Shown here piece by piece: positions 8,326 through 18,313 of a stretch of 40,317 bases of DNA. This DNA is from an uncultured Prevotella sp. Its GTDB lineage: Bacteria; Bacteroidota; Bacteroidia; Bacteroidales; Bacteroidaceae. The notes beneath the pieces are model-generated. The model did not search any database and was not told the origin of the DNA. It saw only the letters and a program-made list of their open reading frames with translations. The DNA lies in the NCBI GenBank assembly GCA_946186115.1, contig CAMHLV010000024.1, positions 1 to 40,317 on the forward strand, given 5' to 3'. Numbering within the stretch: the stretch's first letter is position 1; each line of letters starts with the position of its first letter. The translations under genes and the position numbers were made by a program.

Positions 8326-11300
8326 ATGTCTGTTAAGATTAAGAGTATTTTCCGAACGACACTCTTATTGTGTCTGCTCTTAGTGTGTGGCCAGGTTTCG
8401 GCCCAGACTACCGCTAAGGGTACGGTTACGGACGCGACGGGAGAACCCGTTATCGGCGCAACCGTAGTTGAGAAGGGTAATGCCAAGAATGCAGCAGTAA
8501 CCGACTTCGACGGAAACTTCACACTGAAGCTTCAGAAGTCGAAGACCATCGTGGTATCATACATCGGTATGGTAACACAGGAGGTGACTGCCACAGGTGG
8601 CGACCTGAAAATCACATTGCAGGACGACAACGCTTCCCTCGAGGAGGTTGTAGTCGTTGGTTACACCAGCAAGGCTCGTAAGGACCTGACCGGTTCGGTC
8701 GGTTCAGTAAGCGGTGCAAAACTGGCTGTTGTTCCTGTATCATCAGCCGCTGAGGCTCTGTCTGGTAAGATTGCCGGTGTGCAGGTAACCACTACCGACG
8801 GTCAGCCCGGTGCCGACATCAACATCCGCGTTCGTGGTGCAACGTCTGTTACACAGAGCAACGACCCGTTGTTCATCGTCGATGGTTTCCAGGTGGCTAA
8901 CATCAATGATATTCCGCCGACGGATATCGCAAGTATCGACGTATTGAAGGATGCCTCTCTTACCGCTATCTACGGTGCAAAGGGTGGTAACGGTGTTGTC
9001 ATCGTAACTACTAAGAGCGCACAGGCCGGTAAGGTTCAGGTATCATTCAACGGACGTCTCAGCGTATCGTCACTGGCTCGCTCGCTTGACATCATGAACA
9101 CCGGTCAGTTTGTTGACCTGATGTACGACCGTGCATCAAGTAACGGCGGTGGTGCACGCGACAGCTGGCAGAAGGCTTTCCGCGGTGACTTCGGTAACCC
9201 CAAGGATAACGCTTTGTATTATAACAAAATCACCAACGACTGGCAGGACGAGGTATTGGGCAACCACCCAATGAGCTACTCTGCAAACGTAACAGTAGGC
9301 GGTGGTAACGAGTCAACACGTTTCAACCTCTCTCTGACTCAGTCGGAGGACGTAGGTATCATCCTCGGTTCAGGTGTACGCCGTACCAACGTCAACTTCA
9401 AGCTCAACACTAAGATTACCAAGAACTTAGAGCTGACTTACAACCCCAAGTTCACGTTCCGTCGTGACGAGGGTGCCGGTGGTGCCAACGTAGGTTCTGG
9501 CGGTCTTGTTGACCGCGTGCTGCGCTATCAGCCCACAGCAGGTCTGCGCTCTTGGGGTAGCTACTCTATCATGGAGAATGCTGCCGACGCAGAGCGTTTC
9601 AACCTGACCAACCCTGTTACCGATATCAACACCAACACTCAGAAGAAGCACAGCTACGCCATGAGCCAGCAGTTCTCGCTGAAGTGGACTCCCATCAAGG
9701 GTCTCGTGCTCCGCACTGAGGGTAACTACAACATCTCATTCCGCGACACCCAGCGCTATTGGGGCTGGCTGACCAGCGAAGGTCAGAAGGCTGTTCACCA
9801 GCAGCGTCCTGTTGCTGCCCTGACAAACCGCACCACCGAGTCGTACACATGGACCAACACTGCCAGCTACGACATGACGCTGAAGGAGGTTCACAACCTG
9901 TCATTCCTCCTCGGTCAGGAAATCTATAACACACAGTACAAAGAGAATAAGCAGACTGCTCACCTCTTCGACAAAGGAATCGATGCAGAGACAGCCATCA
10001 ACAACATGGCCCTCGGTCAGCCCTACGCTCAGGACACTTACACACTGCGCTCTACCGCTAACCGCACTGCTTCGTTCTTCGGACAGATTTCTTATAACTT
10101 CGATCACAAATACCTGCTCAGCGCTACATTCCGTGCTGATGGTAGCTCGAAGTTCGCTCCCGGCAACCAGTGGGGCTACTTCCCCTCTGTTTCTGGTGCT
10201 TGGGTTGTCAACCGCGAGAAGTTCCTCAAGGATGTTAAGTGGATTGACCAGTTGAAGATTCGTGCTGCTTTCGGTCTGGCTGGTAACAACAACATCAGCG
10301 ACGACCTCTGGAGATTCCTCTATGTTTCAAACAATTCTGGCGGTCCTGAGTTCGCATCGACTACAACTGCAAATGGTGAACTCTATTATAGTGCACCCAG
10401 CAACTATCCTAATAAGGACATCAAGTGGGAGACTACTATCACCCGCAACCTTGCTGCCGACATCTCTCTCTTCGGTGGACGCATCACTATCACTCCTGAA
10501 ATTTATTGGAACACCACTCGCGACCTGCTCTATCAGTCGCCAATTCCTGGTGTTTCAGGTTATACACGCCAGATGCAGAACATCGGTAAGGTTGCCAACA
10601 ATGGTTGGGAGCTCACCGTCAACGGCGACATCCTGCGTGGCAAAGACTACGTGCTGAGCGCAAACCTCACCCTCGGTCACAACAAGATGACCATCAAGGC
10701 TCTGAACGCTACCGATACACGTATCTACAACTATGCTGGTGCATGGAGATCAAGCGACAACAACGACTATCTGCTTGAGGTTGGCGGCGAACTTGGTCTG
10801 ATGTATGGTTACGTTTACGACGGTCTGTACAGCTGGGATGAGTTCACATATCCTACTGCTACCACTTATACAGCCACTCCGAAGACCAAGGGTTCACTCA
10901 ACGGCATCCTCGTTGGCGGTACAATCACCGACGGTTACGAGGGTAACTCTGGTAATGGTGTACTCGGATCTTCACACTCAAGTTACTCTACCATGCCTGG
11001 TAAGATCCGCATCAAGGATTTGAACGGTGACGGACAGATTGACATCAACGACAAGACCGTTATCGGTCGTACCACTCCGAAGTGGCAGGGCGGTTTCGGT
11101 CTGAGCGGACAGTGGAAAGACTTCGACTTCGTAGCTAACTTCACCTACATGCTCGACTTCGATGTATATAATGCTACAGCCTATGCACTGTCAAGCACAT
11201 CAACCGGTCAGAACAACTTCACCAATGTATATTCTAAGTTTGCTGACGGACGCTGGCGCTATAGTGCTCCCGATGGATTTACCGACTATAGCGGTCACAA

Positions 11301-11679
11301 CATCACTGGTGAGTCACTGTACAAGAACGGCAACCTCGACGGCATGCCCGATCTTTACAAAGACTTGAATGCCGGTGCTCACATGTGGAACCCTGGCGAC
11401 CTGGTGACCAACATCATGCTGGATGCATTTGTTGAGGACGGTTCGTTCATCCGCTGCTCTGACGTGACTATCGGTTATACACTGCCGAAGAGCATCACTA
11501 AGAAGATCTTTATTAATAAGGTTCGCGCGTATGTTTCTGCTTCTAACCTCTTCATCCTGACCAAGTACTCTGGTTACGATCCTGAAGTTGACGTGCAGTC
11601 TGGTCTTACTCCTTCTATGGACTACAACCGCTACCCGCGTGCCCGTACTTTCTCTTGCGGTGTCAACGTTACGTTCTAA
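8326..11679 (+). CDS. SusC-like TonB-dependent oligosaccharide transporter
   Basis: This is the outer-membrane barrel that imports oligosaccharides using energy from TonB-ExbBD. The protein has 1117 residues, the usual length for SusC. It has a signal peptide ending near VSAQ, an N-terminal carboxypeptidase-regulatory-like domain (about 27-103, beginning KGTVTDATGEPVIGATV), the TonB-box region EEVVVVGY at 106-113, a plug domain and a long barrel ending in the aromatic residue of NVTF. It heads an operon with susD, a beta-helix lipoprotein and a small lipoprotein under the promoter at 8247-8278. Pectic oligosaccharides are the likely cargo, inferred from the neighbouring enzymes rather than from the sequence. 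Confidence 0.96.
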   Translation: MSVKIKSIFRTTLLLCLLLVCGQVSAQTTAKGTVTDATGEPVIGATVVEKGNAKNAAVTDFDGNFTLKLQKSKTIVVSYIGMVTQEVTATGGDLKITLQDDNASLEEVVVVGYTSKARKDLTGSVGSVSGAKLAVVPVSSAAEALSGKIAGVQVTTTDGQPGADINIRVRGATSVTQSNDPLFIVDGFQVANINDIPPTDIASIDVLKDASLTAIYGAKGGNGVVIVTTKSAQAGKVQVSFNGRLSVSSLARSLDIMNTGQFVDLMYDRASSNGGGARDSWQKAFRGDFGNPKDNALYYNKITNDWQDEVLGNHPMSYSANVTVGGGNESTRFNLSLTQSEDVGIILGSGVRRTNVNFKLNTKITKNLELTYNPKFTFRRDEGAGGANVGSGGLVDRVLRYQPTAGLRSWGSYSIMENAADAERFNLTNPVTDINTNTQKKHSYAMSQQFSLKWTPIKGLVLRTEGNYNISFRDTQRYWGWLTSEGQKAVHQQRPVAALTNRTTESYTWTNTASYDMTLKEVHNLSFLLGQEIYNTQYKENKQTAHLFDKGIDAETAINNMALGQPYAQDTYTLRSTANRTASFFGQISYNFDHKYLLSATFRADGSSKFAPGNQWGYFPSVSGAWVVNREKFLKDVKWIDQLKIRAAFGLAGNNNISDDLWRFLYVSNNSGGPEFASTTTANGELYYSAPSNYPNKDIKWETTITRNLAADISLFGGRITITPEIYWNTTRDLLYQSPIPGVSGYTRQMQNIGKVANNGWELTVNGDILRGKDYVLSANLTLGHNKMTIKALNATDTRIYNYAGAWRSSDNNDYLLEVGGELGLMYGYVYDGLYSWDEFTYPTATTYTATPKTKGSLNGILVGGTITDGYEGNSGNGVLGSSHSSYSTMPGKIRIKDLNGDGQIDINDKTVIGRTTPKWQGGFGLSGQWKDFDFVANFTYMLDFDVYNATAYALSSTSTGQNNFTNVYSKFADGRWRYSAPDGFTDYSGHNITGESLYKNGNLDGMPDLYKDLNAGAHMWNPGDLVTNIMLDAFVEDGSFIRCSDVTIGYTLPKSITKKIFINKVRAYVSASNLFILTKYSGYDPEVDVQSGLTPSMDYNRYPRARTFSCGVNVTF

Positions 11680-11712
11680 TTGATAATTGATAATTTGAAA
11701 ATAGAAACTTAT

Positions 11713-13863
11713 ATGAAACTTAATAAGATATTTATCAGTGGACTGGCCATGCTTTCGTTGACAGCCTGCAACGACTACTTAGAGGTAGATCCCGCCACCA
11801 ACGTAGCGAGCACTGATCTGGTGTTCGGCTCCGAAGGCGAGACACGCACCGCCCTGTATGGCGTCTATGCTAAAGTTTGCTCCGACAACCTGTTTGGCGG
11901 CAAGCTATACAATGATTTCCAACTCAACAGCGACGTTGACTTCTACGCGAACTCCAACGAAGCTGCTGCTGGCAACCAAGCCCGTCGTTTCGACGTGCGC
12001 TCTGATGCCAACAATGTTGAGACTCTTTGGAATAACCTTTACTCAGCAGTTGAGACTGCCAATGAGTTCATCTTCAACTTGAAGAACAGCGACATCTACG
12101 CTGAGGAAACAGAGGACGGTGCTGAGGAAGCTGCCGACGGAACAATCACCACTATTCAGGTGCCTAAGGTAACTGCTCTGACCCAGATGATGGGCGAGGC
12201 AAAGGTTATGCGTGCCATGTTCTATCATGAACTGCTAAGCTACTGGGGCGACATCCCCTTCACGCTGCAGGCAACCTACGAGACCGACGATCTGAACCCG
12301 GCCATCACTCCGCGTCAGGAGGTTAGCGACGCTTTGATTGCCGACCTTCGCCACGCTGCAGAGTACATGTATTCTGACAAGGATGCCAACATTGCCGCTC
12401 CCGAGCGTATCAGCAAGGAGGCAGCTTACGCCATGATTGCCCGTCTGGCTCTGCAGGCTGGCGGTTACTCGCTGAACCACGATGCCGGCGACGCTAATAG
12501 CTACAAGATGACACGTCCGAGCAACTATAAAGAGTATTATCAGATTGCACGCGACTATACCAAGAAGGTTATCGATGCAGGTGGACACGCTTTGAACAAG
12601 AGCTTCCGCGACGTTTTTGTTGACGAGTGTAATTTCATTGTCAACACTGGCGACGATGTTATCTTTGAGATTCCCTTTGCCAAGGAGACCAATAGTAACT
12701 GGGGCTATGCCCAGGGTCCAGCAAATGGTGTTGACACAGGTGATGAGACAGACTACTCTAACTCTGCCTGGGGTGCTACCAATGGTGGTGTTCGCACAAC
12801 ATCGTTCTATCGCTACTCATTCGACGAGAGCGACCTGCGCCGCGACTATATCTGCGGTCTGTGGTACTACAACAGCCAGGGTCTGCCCACAATGCGCTTC
12901 AACGACTATTCTATGCATAACAACAAGTGGTCGAAGCTGTGGAACACTAATGGTCTTGGCAAATCAACCACGAGCGCCACAGGTATCAACTTTGCATACA
13001 TCCGCTATTCAGACGTTCTGCTGATGTTTGCTGAAGCTGAAAACGAGATCAGCGGTCCTACTGCTGAAGCACAGGATGCTCTGAAGACTGTCCGCAAGCG
13101 CGCTTTCGCAACTGCAGACTGGACAGACATGGTGGATGGTTACGTTGCCGACGCTGCAAGTTCAAAGGATAGTTTCCTGAAAGCTGTGCTCAACGAGCGC
13201 AAATGGGAATTTGCCGGTGAGAACATGCGCTGGAAGGATCTCGTCCGTAACAACTTGTACAGCGAGAAGATATTCTTCACCTTCCTCGAGTACTATGCAA
13301 TGGCAGAGGCCATGGCCGGTACATCTTCTTACATTGACATGGTTGAGGAATACGACGGTGTGCCCTATCAGGAGCAGTTTGTAACAGAAATGTACTCAGT
13401 GCTGGTTAAGAACTACAACGACGCAAACTTCCCCAACACCGGTCTCTACATGTTCTACGTTGCCAACCCATACGACGGAACGTTCAGGAACCCGACATCT
13501 ACAGCTCCTGCCAAGTATTTCTCTGACAATGAACTGGATTATGAGGCAGTTTCTCCACGCGCCATCACTGGTATGTCGTCAAGCAGCAACTCAGTAGCAT
13601 GGACAACCACTGCACTGACTTGGACCAACGATGACGGTACCATGAAGAACCAGATTCTGTACTCGCTCTATGGATATATCCGCACAAACCAGGCTGGCAA
13701 CATCGTGGTTGTTAATAATGGCGCAGCACAGCAGTTCAATGTGAACCCTGACAATATTCAGGACAACATCAACCGCTTGCCTGCCGTACGCTATCTGTTG
13801 CCTATTCCTGAAGAGGCTATTGCCCGTTCAAGCGGTGCCTATAGAAACTACTATGGATATTAA
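11713..13863 (+). CDS. SusD-like surface glycan-binding lipoprotein
   Basis: SusD proteins form the lid over the SusC barrel and deliver glycan to it. Starting at ATG 11713 gives 716 residues with a lipoprotein signal (LSLTAC, lipidated Cys19) followed by the typical NDYLEVDPA. Reading on from the TTG at 11680, directly after the susC stop, would add 11 residues in front of the signal peptide and is unlikely. Typical SusD features include WNNLYSAVETANEF, GEAKVMRAMFYHELLSYWGDIPFT and the C-terminal LNERKWEFAGENMRWKDLVR. It is longer than most family members (about 500-650), with inserts in the C-terminal half. The 33-bp gap to susC carries a short attgata direct repeat and no promoter, so the two are co-transcribed. 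Confidence 0.95.
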   Translation: MKLNKIFISGLAMLSLTACNDYLEVDPATNVASTDLVFGSEGETRTALYGVYAKVCSDNLFGGKLYNDFQLNSDVDFYANSNEAAAGNQARRFDVRSDANNVETLWNNLYSAVETANEFIFNLKNSDIYAEETEDGAEEAADGTITTIQVPKVTALTQMMGEAKVMRAMFYHELLSYWGDIPFTLQATYETDDLNPAITPRQEVSDALIADLRHAAEYMYSDKDANIAAPERISKEAAYAMIARLALQAGGYSLNHDAGDANSYKMTRPSNYKEYYQIARDYTKKVIDAGGHALNKSFRDVFVDECNFIVNTGDDVIFEIPFAKETNSNWGYAQGPANGVDTGDETDYSNSAWGATNGGVRTTSFYRYSFDESDLRRDYICGLWYYNSQGLPTMRFNDYSMHNNKWSKLWNTNGLGKSTTSATGINFAYIRYSDVLLMFAEAENEISGPTAEAQDALKTVRKRAFATADWTDMVDGYVADAASSKDSFLKAVLNERKWEFAGENMRWKDLVRNNLYSEKIFFTFLEYYAMAEAMAGTSSYIDMVEEYDGVPYQEQFVTEMYSVLVKNYNDANFPNTGLYMFYVANPYDGTFRNPTSTAPAKYFSDNELDYEAVSPRAITGMSSSSNSVAWTTTALTWTNDDGTMKNQILYSLYGYIRTNQAGNIVVVNNGAAQQFNVNPDNIQDNINRLPAVRYLLPIPEEAIARSSGAYRNYYGY

Positions 13864-13903
13864 TCAGTTAGTAATACATTCATATTAAGAAAGAATTATC
13901 AAA

Positions 13904-16282
13904 ATGAAAAAGATATTATTATTATCACTGGCACTGCTGACGACGCTGTCCTTCTACTCCTGTAAGGATGATGATGACAACGGCTCTACGGATGCCTCGG
14001 GCCGTCTGTTCCGTCCGATGTTCCGTAACGACAACAGTACAGGTAAGGGCTCTAACGACCCCTACAACACAATCATCACAGACTACAACACAGCCAACCT
14101 GTATTGGTACACTGTCAATGATGCCGTAGGATACGAAATCATGTGGACCACACCTGTAGGATTCGTTTCTGAAGGCGAAAGTGCATGGGAAGAAACGATG
14201 AAAAACGAGAACGGAAAGTTCCTGTATGGTCATGTAGTCATTGCCGACCCGTCACGCTACAACCTCATCATCGAGAACCTGAACTATCAGACAACCTACC
14301 GCTTTGCCATCCGTGCACTGCACTCCTTCGATGCCGCAGGCTATTCGCTCTGGAACGGAGAGGCAGGCGTTTACGATGTACTGAACACGCCGGATGCAGC
14401 ATGGAAGAACGATCCAAAGAACTCGCTGTGGCACGGAATGGGTACACTGCGTGAATGGGCCGACTATCTGGCTCTGGAAACATCAGCACGCGACTGGGTG
14501 CCTTTCGTAATTCAGGTGTCTGACATCACCAAGACATCAATGAAGCTGACCCTGCACCGCAACATTTCTTCATATAAGGATAGCGAGAAGGACAAGTTCT
14601 ACCAGTATTGGAACTTCGTAGATGCAGACAAGACCCTCTTGAAGGTTGACTACATCACCATTGAGGCTAATGCTTCAACTCCTGATGCAACAGTTCCTGC
14701 CGAGTTCGCACACTACGAAATCCCCGAATCAGCATGGGACGAGAAAGGCGACTGCGAAATCATCGTTAATGGTCTGTCAGAAAACTCTGCCTACAACATC
14801 AACGCATGGGATAACTCTATAAAGCTCGACATCGATGCTGTTTACAACACCACGATGAAGCGTACCAAGGGTACTCCTGCTGCCCCGATTCTCCTCAAGC
14901 ACGAGGCATGGGCAAACGATACCGCTGGTACCGATCCTGCTACATGGACTATCTATGACATCTCGAAGTACAATGCTATGAAGCTCGACCAGATTCTCAA
15001 CGACTATTGCGCCAGCAGCGTAACAGCTGAGAACCAGGTATTCTACCTCGAAGGCGGTAAGACTTATTTCGTAAGTTCAAACGTTCAGATATATAAGGGC
15101 TTTACCCTGCAGACAAATCCTGCCGACCTTGCAGCCGGTAAGGGCCGTGCTAAATTCTACCTGTCTGGTATGTACTACTCTGGTTCAAGTCCCGCATCTT
15201 GTAACTTCATGTTAGGACGTCAGCCTGTAACCGGTGAGAATGCCTCTATCACGCTCGACATCGACAGTGTCCGCTTCATGGATCTCGACGTTGACGTTCC
15301 TATGGCTACCAACTACGGACATGCCCAGGAGGGTATCGCCGGTGCTGTGGGTAACTACTTCATGAACATGTACTCCAACGGTATGGGTATCAACGTTACC
15401 ACACTGGAGTGGCGCAACTGCTCGTTCCAGGGCCTCATCCGCGGATTCTTCCGTATCCAGGGTTCTAACGACTTCTATATCCAGCACATTCGCTTGGTAG
15501 GCTGCGACTTCTACAACTGCGGCTACTATTCTGCTACAGCTGGTGACTACGCCTACATCTTCGGCGACCATAACGGTAAGGCTAAGTCGAACATCTTGCA
15601 GGATGTCGAGGTCAGCGACTGCGTATTCTACAACAACCCGAAGCGTAGCGTTGTAACCGACAACAACCGCAACCTGGTTTGGGACGAGAGCGTACGTTGG
15701 CACATCAACATGCACCACAACACGTTCGTAAACTTCTGCACCGTGGCTAACAACCCGATTCTGAACACCCGCTACAATCCTGGCGGCTCACTGCTCGAAT
15801 TCCACGACAACGTTATCATCCTGACTAAAGACGTTGCTGACAAGAACCGTCTTATGAAGTCTGCAGGTTGGGATACCCGTAACTGTCAGGGTGGTGATGG
15901 CACAGACATGTGTACTTTCAACATCTACAACAACTGGACTACCAACGACGAGGAGTATCTGACCAATGGCCAGCCCTTCGAGGCTAACGCTCTCAATGCA
16001 ACCTCGAACGCTCCTAAGAAGTGGTTCAAGCAGTGGGGTTCTGCTTACTATCCCGCAGGCGAGGATGAATTGACTGTACATCTGGAAAGCTCACTTCGCG
16101 CTACCGACCTGATGGAAAGCCCGAACCCGAAGTATTTCATCGGCGAGAGTCCTAAGGGTACCGACTACCACACCGATAACGGCATCGATGGTCTCTACTA
16201 CAAGCAGAACAGCAATGTACTCAACTCTGCTATCTATAAGAGTGGAGCTGGTTGCCAGCGTCTGGTGAACGGAAAGAAATAA
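13904..16282 (+). CDS. Surface lipoprotein with Fn3-like and beta-helix regions (DUF4957/DUF5123 type)
   Basis: This is a 792-residue lipoprotein with lipobox LSFYSC (Cys20) followed by KDDDD. That acidic run resembles the surface-export signal of Bacteroidetes lipoproteins. An Fn3-like part (about 55-190) precedes a second sandwich region. From about 380 comes a run of short strands and asparagine-rich turns such as VEVSDCVFYNN and HINMHHNTFVNF, typical of a right-handed beta-helix. The layout matches the DUF4957/DUF5123 proteins found next to susCD in pectin loci. I see no catalytic arginine or aspartate cluster of a lyase or hydrolase. The position after susD favours a surface glycan-binding protein; weak enzymatic activity cannot be excluded. 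It lies 40 bp after susD, in the same operon. Confidence 0.8.
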   Translation: MKKILLLSLALLTTLSFYSCKDDDDNGSTDASGRLFRPMFRNDNSTGKGSNDPYNTIITDYNTANLYWYTVNDAVGYEIMWTTPVGFVSEGESAWEETMKNENGKFLYGHVVIADPSRYNLIIENLNYQTTYRFAIRALHSFDAAGYSLWNGEAGVYDVLNTPDAAWKNDPKNSLWHGMGTLREWADYLALETSARDWVPFVIQVSDITKTSMKLTLHRNISSYKDSEKDKFYQYWNFVDADKTLLKVDYITIEANASTPDATVPAEFAHYEIPESAWDEKGDCEIIVNGLSENSAYNINAWDNSIKLDIDAVYNTTMKRTKGTPAAPILLKHEAWANDTAGTDPATWTIYDISKYNAMKLDQILNDYCASSVTAENQVFYLEGGKTYFVSSNVQIYKGFTLQTNPADLAAGKGRAKFYLSGMYYSGSSPASCNFMLGRQPVTGENASITLDIDSVRFMDLDVDVPMATNYGHAQEGIAGAVGNYFMNMYSNGMGINVTTLEWRNCSFQGLIRGFFRIQGSNDFYIQHIRLVGCDFYNCGYYSATAGDYAYIFGDHNGKAKSNILQDVEVSDCVFYNNPKRSVVTDNNRNLVWDESVRWHINMHHNTFVNFCTVANNPILNTRYNPGGSLLEFHDNVIILTKDVADKNRLMKSAGWDTRNCQGGDGTDMCTFNIYNNWTTNDEEYLTNGQPFEANALNATSNAPKKWFKQWGSAYYPAGEDELTVHLESSLRATDLMESPNPKYFIGESPKGTDYHTDNGIDGLYYKQNSNVLNSAIYKSGAGCQRLVNGKK

Positions 16283-16309
16283 GTTTAATAAGTATAAAGT
16301 TTAAAGACT

Positions 16310-16813
16310 ATGAAGATTTACAAATATGTAACTGTGCTCTTTGCCGTAGCGGCCATGGCTGTAACATTCGTGAGCTGCGATAAGGACAACGACATCACTG
16401 GCGATCCTATGGCTGACCACAATCAGGAGGTCAATGGCAAGCAGGACTACTGGTTCACCTTTGAACTGAGCAACCCCGGTAGCCTGAGTCAGGAGGCTCA
16501 GACCGAATTCACACAGAAGATTGTGGAGGTCATCTATCCTGAGGACTGGGCTAAAGGTGTACGCGAGATTAAGTTCATCGAGCACCCCATGTACGTCACA
16601 GAGGACTATGCTATCAACAACTTCAATGCAGTGGTTGCTGTTCCCAATTCCGAGAGCGACCTTGTACAGAAGATTATGCTGCCAGTAGCCAAACTGGGTA
16701 AAACCAAGAGTTTCGATGTCACTATGACTCTGTCACGTGACAGTATGAGAACAACCTTGGCATCCCACGTCTTCAGAGGCGATGAGGTTTTGGCCAACGA
16801 GAGCATTGAATAA
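16310..16813 (+). CDS. Small lipoprotein of unknown function, last gene of the susCD operon
   Basis: This 167-residue protein has a lipoprotein signal (VTFVSC, Cys23) and the acidic DKDND right after the cysteine, which suggests surface display. The mature part is a single domain of about 140 residues with alternating strands (YWFTFELSNPG, FNAVVAVPNSES, FDVTMTLSRDS) and no motif I recognise. It follows the beta-helix lipoprotein by 27 bp and precedes a strong terminator. It may be an accessory part of the SusCD complex, but this rests on position alone. Confidence 0.7.
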   Translation: MKIYKYVTVLFAVAAMAVTFVSCDKDNDITGDPMADHNQEVNGKQDYWFTFELSNPGSLSQEAQTEFTQKIVEVIYPEDWAKGVREIKFIEHPMYVTEDYAINNFNAVVAVPNSESDLVQKIMLPVAKLGKTKSFDVTMTLSRDSMRTTLASHVFRGDEVLANESIE

Positions 16814-16837
16814 GCTTACCCTACTCTATTACAAATT

Positions 16838-16878
16838 CAGCGGGCAGACAACAACAAGTCTGTCCGCTGTTTGATTTT
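16838..16878 (+). terminator. Terminator of the susCD operon
   Basis: CAGCGGGCAGAC (16838-16849) pairs with GTCTGTCCGCTG (16858-16869), a 12-bp stem with one wobble pair and an 8-base loop. tttgatttt follows. Confidence 0.85.
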
Positions 16879-16935
16879 ACGCAACACGTCAACAATGCGT
16901 CCGTAAACCTTTTCGTAGATTTTTATTGCTTTTTG

Positions 16936-16967
16936 TTTGCTTTATCCAAAATAATGTCGTACATTTG
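16936..16967 (+). promoter_or_regulatory. Promoter of the two-module secreted protein
   Basis: TTTG at 16936-16939 and TACATTTG at 16960-16967 are separated by 20 bp. The gene at 17036 follows after a leader of about 60 nt. A weak AAACCTTT site upstream (16905-16912) recalls the LacI-like sites but is not convincing. Confidence 0.65.
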
Positions 16968-17035
16968 CAGCAAATAATGCAAAACAACGAAACAAAATAA
17001 TTATTTACTACAAATTTATTAAACAAAACAAGCGT

Positions 17036-18277
17036 ATGAAGAAGATTTTTACTCTTATTGCCATGGCCGCTATGGCTATCGGCTCAAGTGCACAGGGCGA
17101 ATGGCGTCCATCAGAAGAAGCTCCTGCCGCAGGCATGGCAATCATCAAAAACGACCTCGTGAAAGTCAACACTGTATTTGAGACCACATGCGGTCTCCTG
17201 AAAGACGAGGATGGCAATGCCAAACCTGCCGAATTTAATGGTAAGACGTTCAGTACCTTTATGCAGATTCGTGTAAATGCGGCTCCTACAGCAGATGCCC
17301 CCGAGGGAACAAGCCAGGACGGTAGCACTTCTTTGGTTATTCAGGCAAAGGAGAACGTAGACATTACGGTTTATTATCGTCGCCAAGCTGACAACAAAGA
17401 TGGAAACTTCACCGAAAACAATGGCAAGGACATCAAGCTTGTTGACCAGACTGCTGTTGGTACTTTAATTAAGTCTGCCAGCTATGCCAGCGAAAAGATT
17501 GACGATAACTATGGCTACATCACAAGAGTATTCAACCTTGAAAAAGACAAGACTTATACTCTGTGGGCAAAAGGTACAACAGGACAGCTTTACGGCATTG
17601 ACTGGACTGCTGGTTCTGGCGCAGGCGGCGGTGAAGAAGAGACGATTGAAGACGGCACTTATTTTATCTCTTATAAAGTAGAGCCCTCTCTTTCTAACGT
17701 TACGCTGCCGAGCATGACAAACACTGGTACATCCAACAATGTAGCCACTTGGGACAATGGATTCTCTATCATGATTATGCGTTCTGACAAGGGTATGAGC
17801 GCAGGTTCTGACATCACCATCGACGGCAGTGCTTACAAGTCTATCAAGGTGTCAAATGGTGCTCAGAACACGCTGACTCTCCCCGAAGGTAAGGTTGCTA
17901 AGGGCATTACCTTCTATAGCTATGTAAACAGTGACAAAGATGGTTGGGAAAACTCTTACTGGAAAGAGGTTGCAGGTATCGAGAATGAGGCATCAACCAT
18001 GACTTCTCAGAAGGATGGTGCCAACCCTGACGTGCGTGAGTTCACCTTCCCCGCAGGTAATCAGTTGAACAAAATCTCATTTACCAATAAAGGTCAGCAG
18101 CTCTGCTACGTAATCAAGATTGACATCATTACTGGCAGTGAGACCACTGGCATCCAGTCTGTCAAAAACGAGACTATCAACCTCAATGCTCCGATGTACA
18201 ACCTCGCTGGTCAGAAGGTTTCTGAGGGCTACAAGGGTGTTGTCATCCAGAACGGCGTAAAGCGCATCCAGAAGTAA
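17036..18277 (+). CDS. Secreted two-module protein of unknown function with sorting tail
   Basis: The protein has 413 residues. A signal peptide (about 1-19, ending SSAQ) leads into a beta-rich module (about 20-195) that ends GQLYGIDWTAG. A glycine/glutamate linker near 198-208 joins it to a second module (about 209-370). The second module resembles accessory domains of Bacteroidetes pectinases, with FYSYVNSDKDGW, SYWKEVAG and an aspartate-proline step in DGANPDVREF. A tail of the form YNLAGQK ... NGVKRIQK ends the protein. No catalytic motif is visible. The first module resembles regions of the first protein and of both pectate lyases. It is transcribed alone, between the susCD operon and the lyases. 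A secreted pectin-binding protein is the best guess; an unknown enzyme is possible. Confidence 0.75.
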   Translation: MKKIFTLIAMAAMAIGSSAQGEWRPSEEAPAAGMAIIKNDLVKVNTVFETTCGLLKDEDGNAKPAEFNGKTFSTFMQIRVNAAPTADAPEGTSQDGSTSLVIQAKENVDITVYYRRQADNKDGNFTENNGKDIKLVDQTAVGTLIKSASYASEKIDDNYGYITRVFNLEKDKTYTLWAKGTTGQLYGIDWTAGSGAGGGEEETIEDGTYFISYKVEPSLSNVTLPSMTNTGTSNNVATWDNGFSIMIMRSDKGMSAGSDITIDGSAYKSIKVSNGAQNTLTLPEGKVAKGITFYSYVNSDKDGWENSYWKEVAGIENEASTMTSQKDGANPDVREFTFPAGNQLNKISFTNKGQQLCYVIKIDIITGSETTGIQSVKNETINLNAPMYNLAGQKVSEGYKGVVIQNGVKRIQK

Positions 18278-18313
18278 TAAAAAAAGGTACGCACCAAACG
18301 CTACGCATATCAA

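Noticed and set aside
11680..11712. TTG start for susD directly after the susC stop
   Set aside because: It would put 11 residues in front of a complete lipoprotein signal peptide; the ATG at 11713 is the natural start.
15212..15718. Long minus-strand open frame (168 codons) opposite the beta-helix lipoprotein
   Set aside because: It lies entirely inside a well-supported gene, has no promoter or recognisable domain, and its valine-rich composition is the complement of the asparagine- and aspartate-rich codons of the real gene. The same holds for 4106-4606 and 3410-3907.
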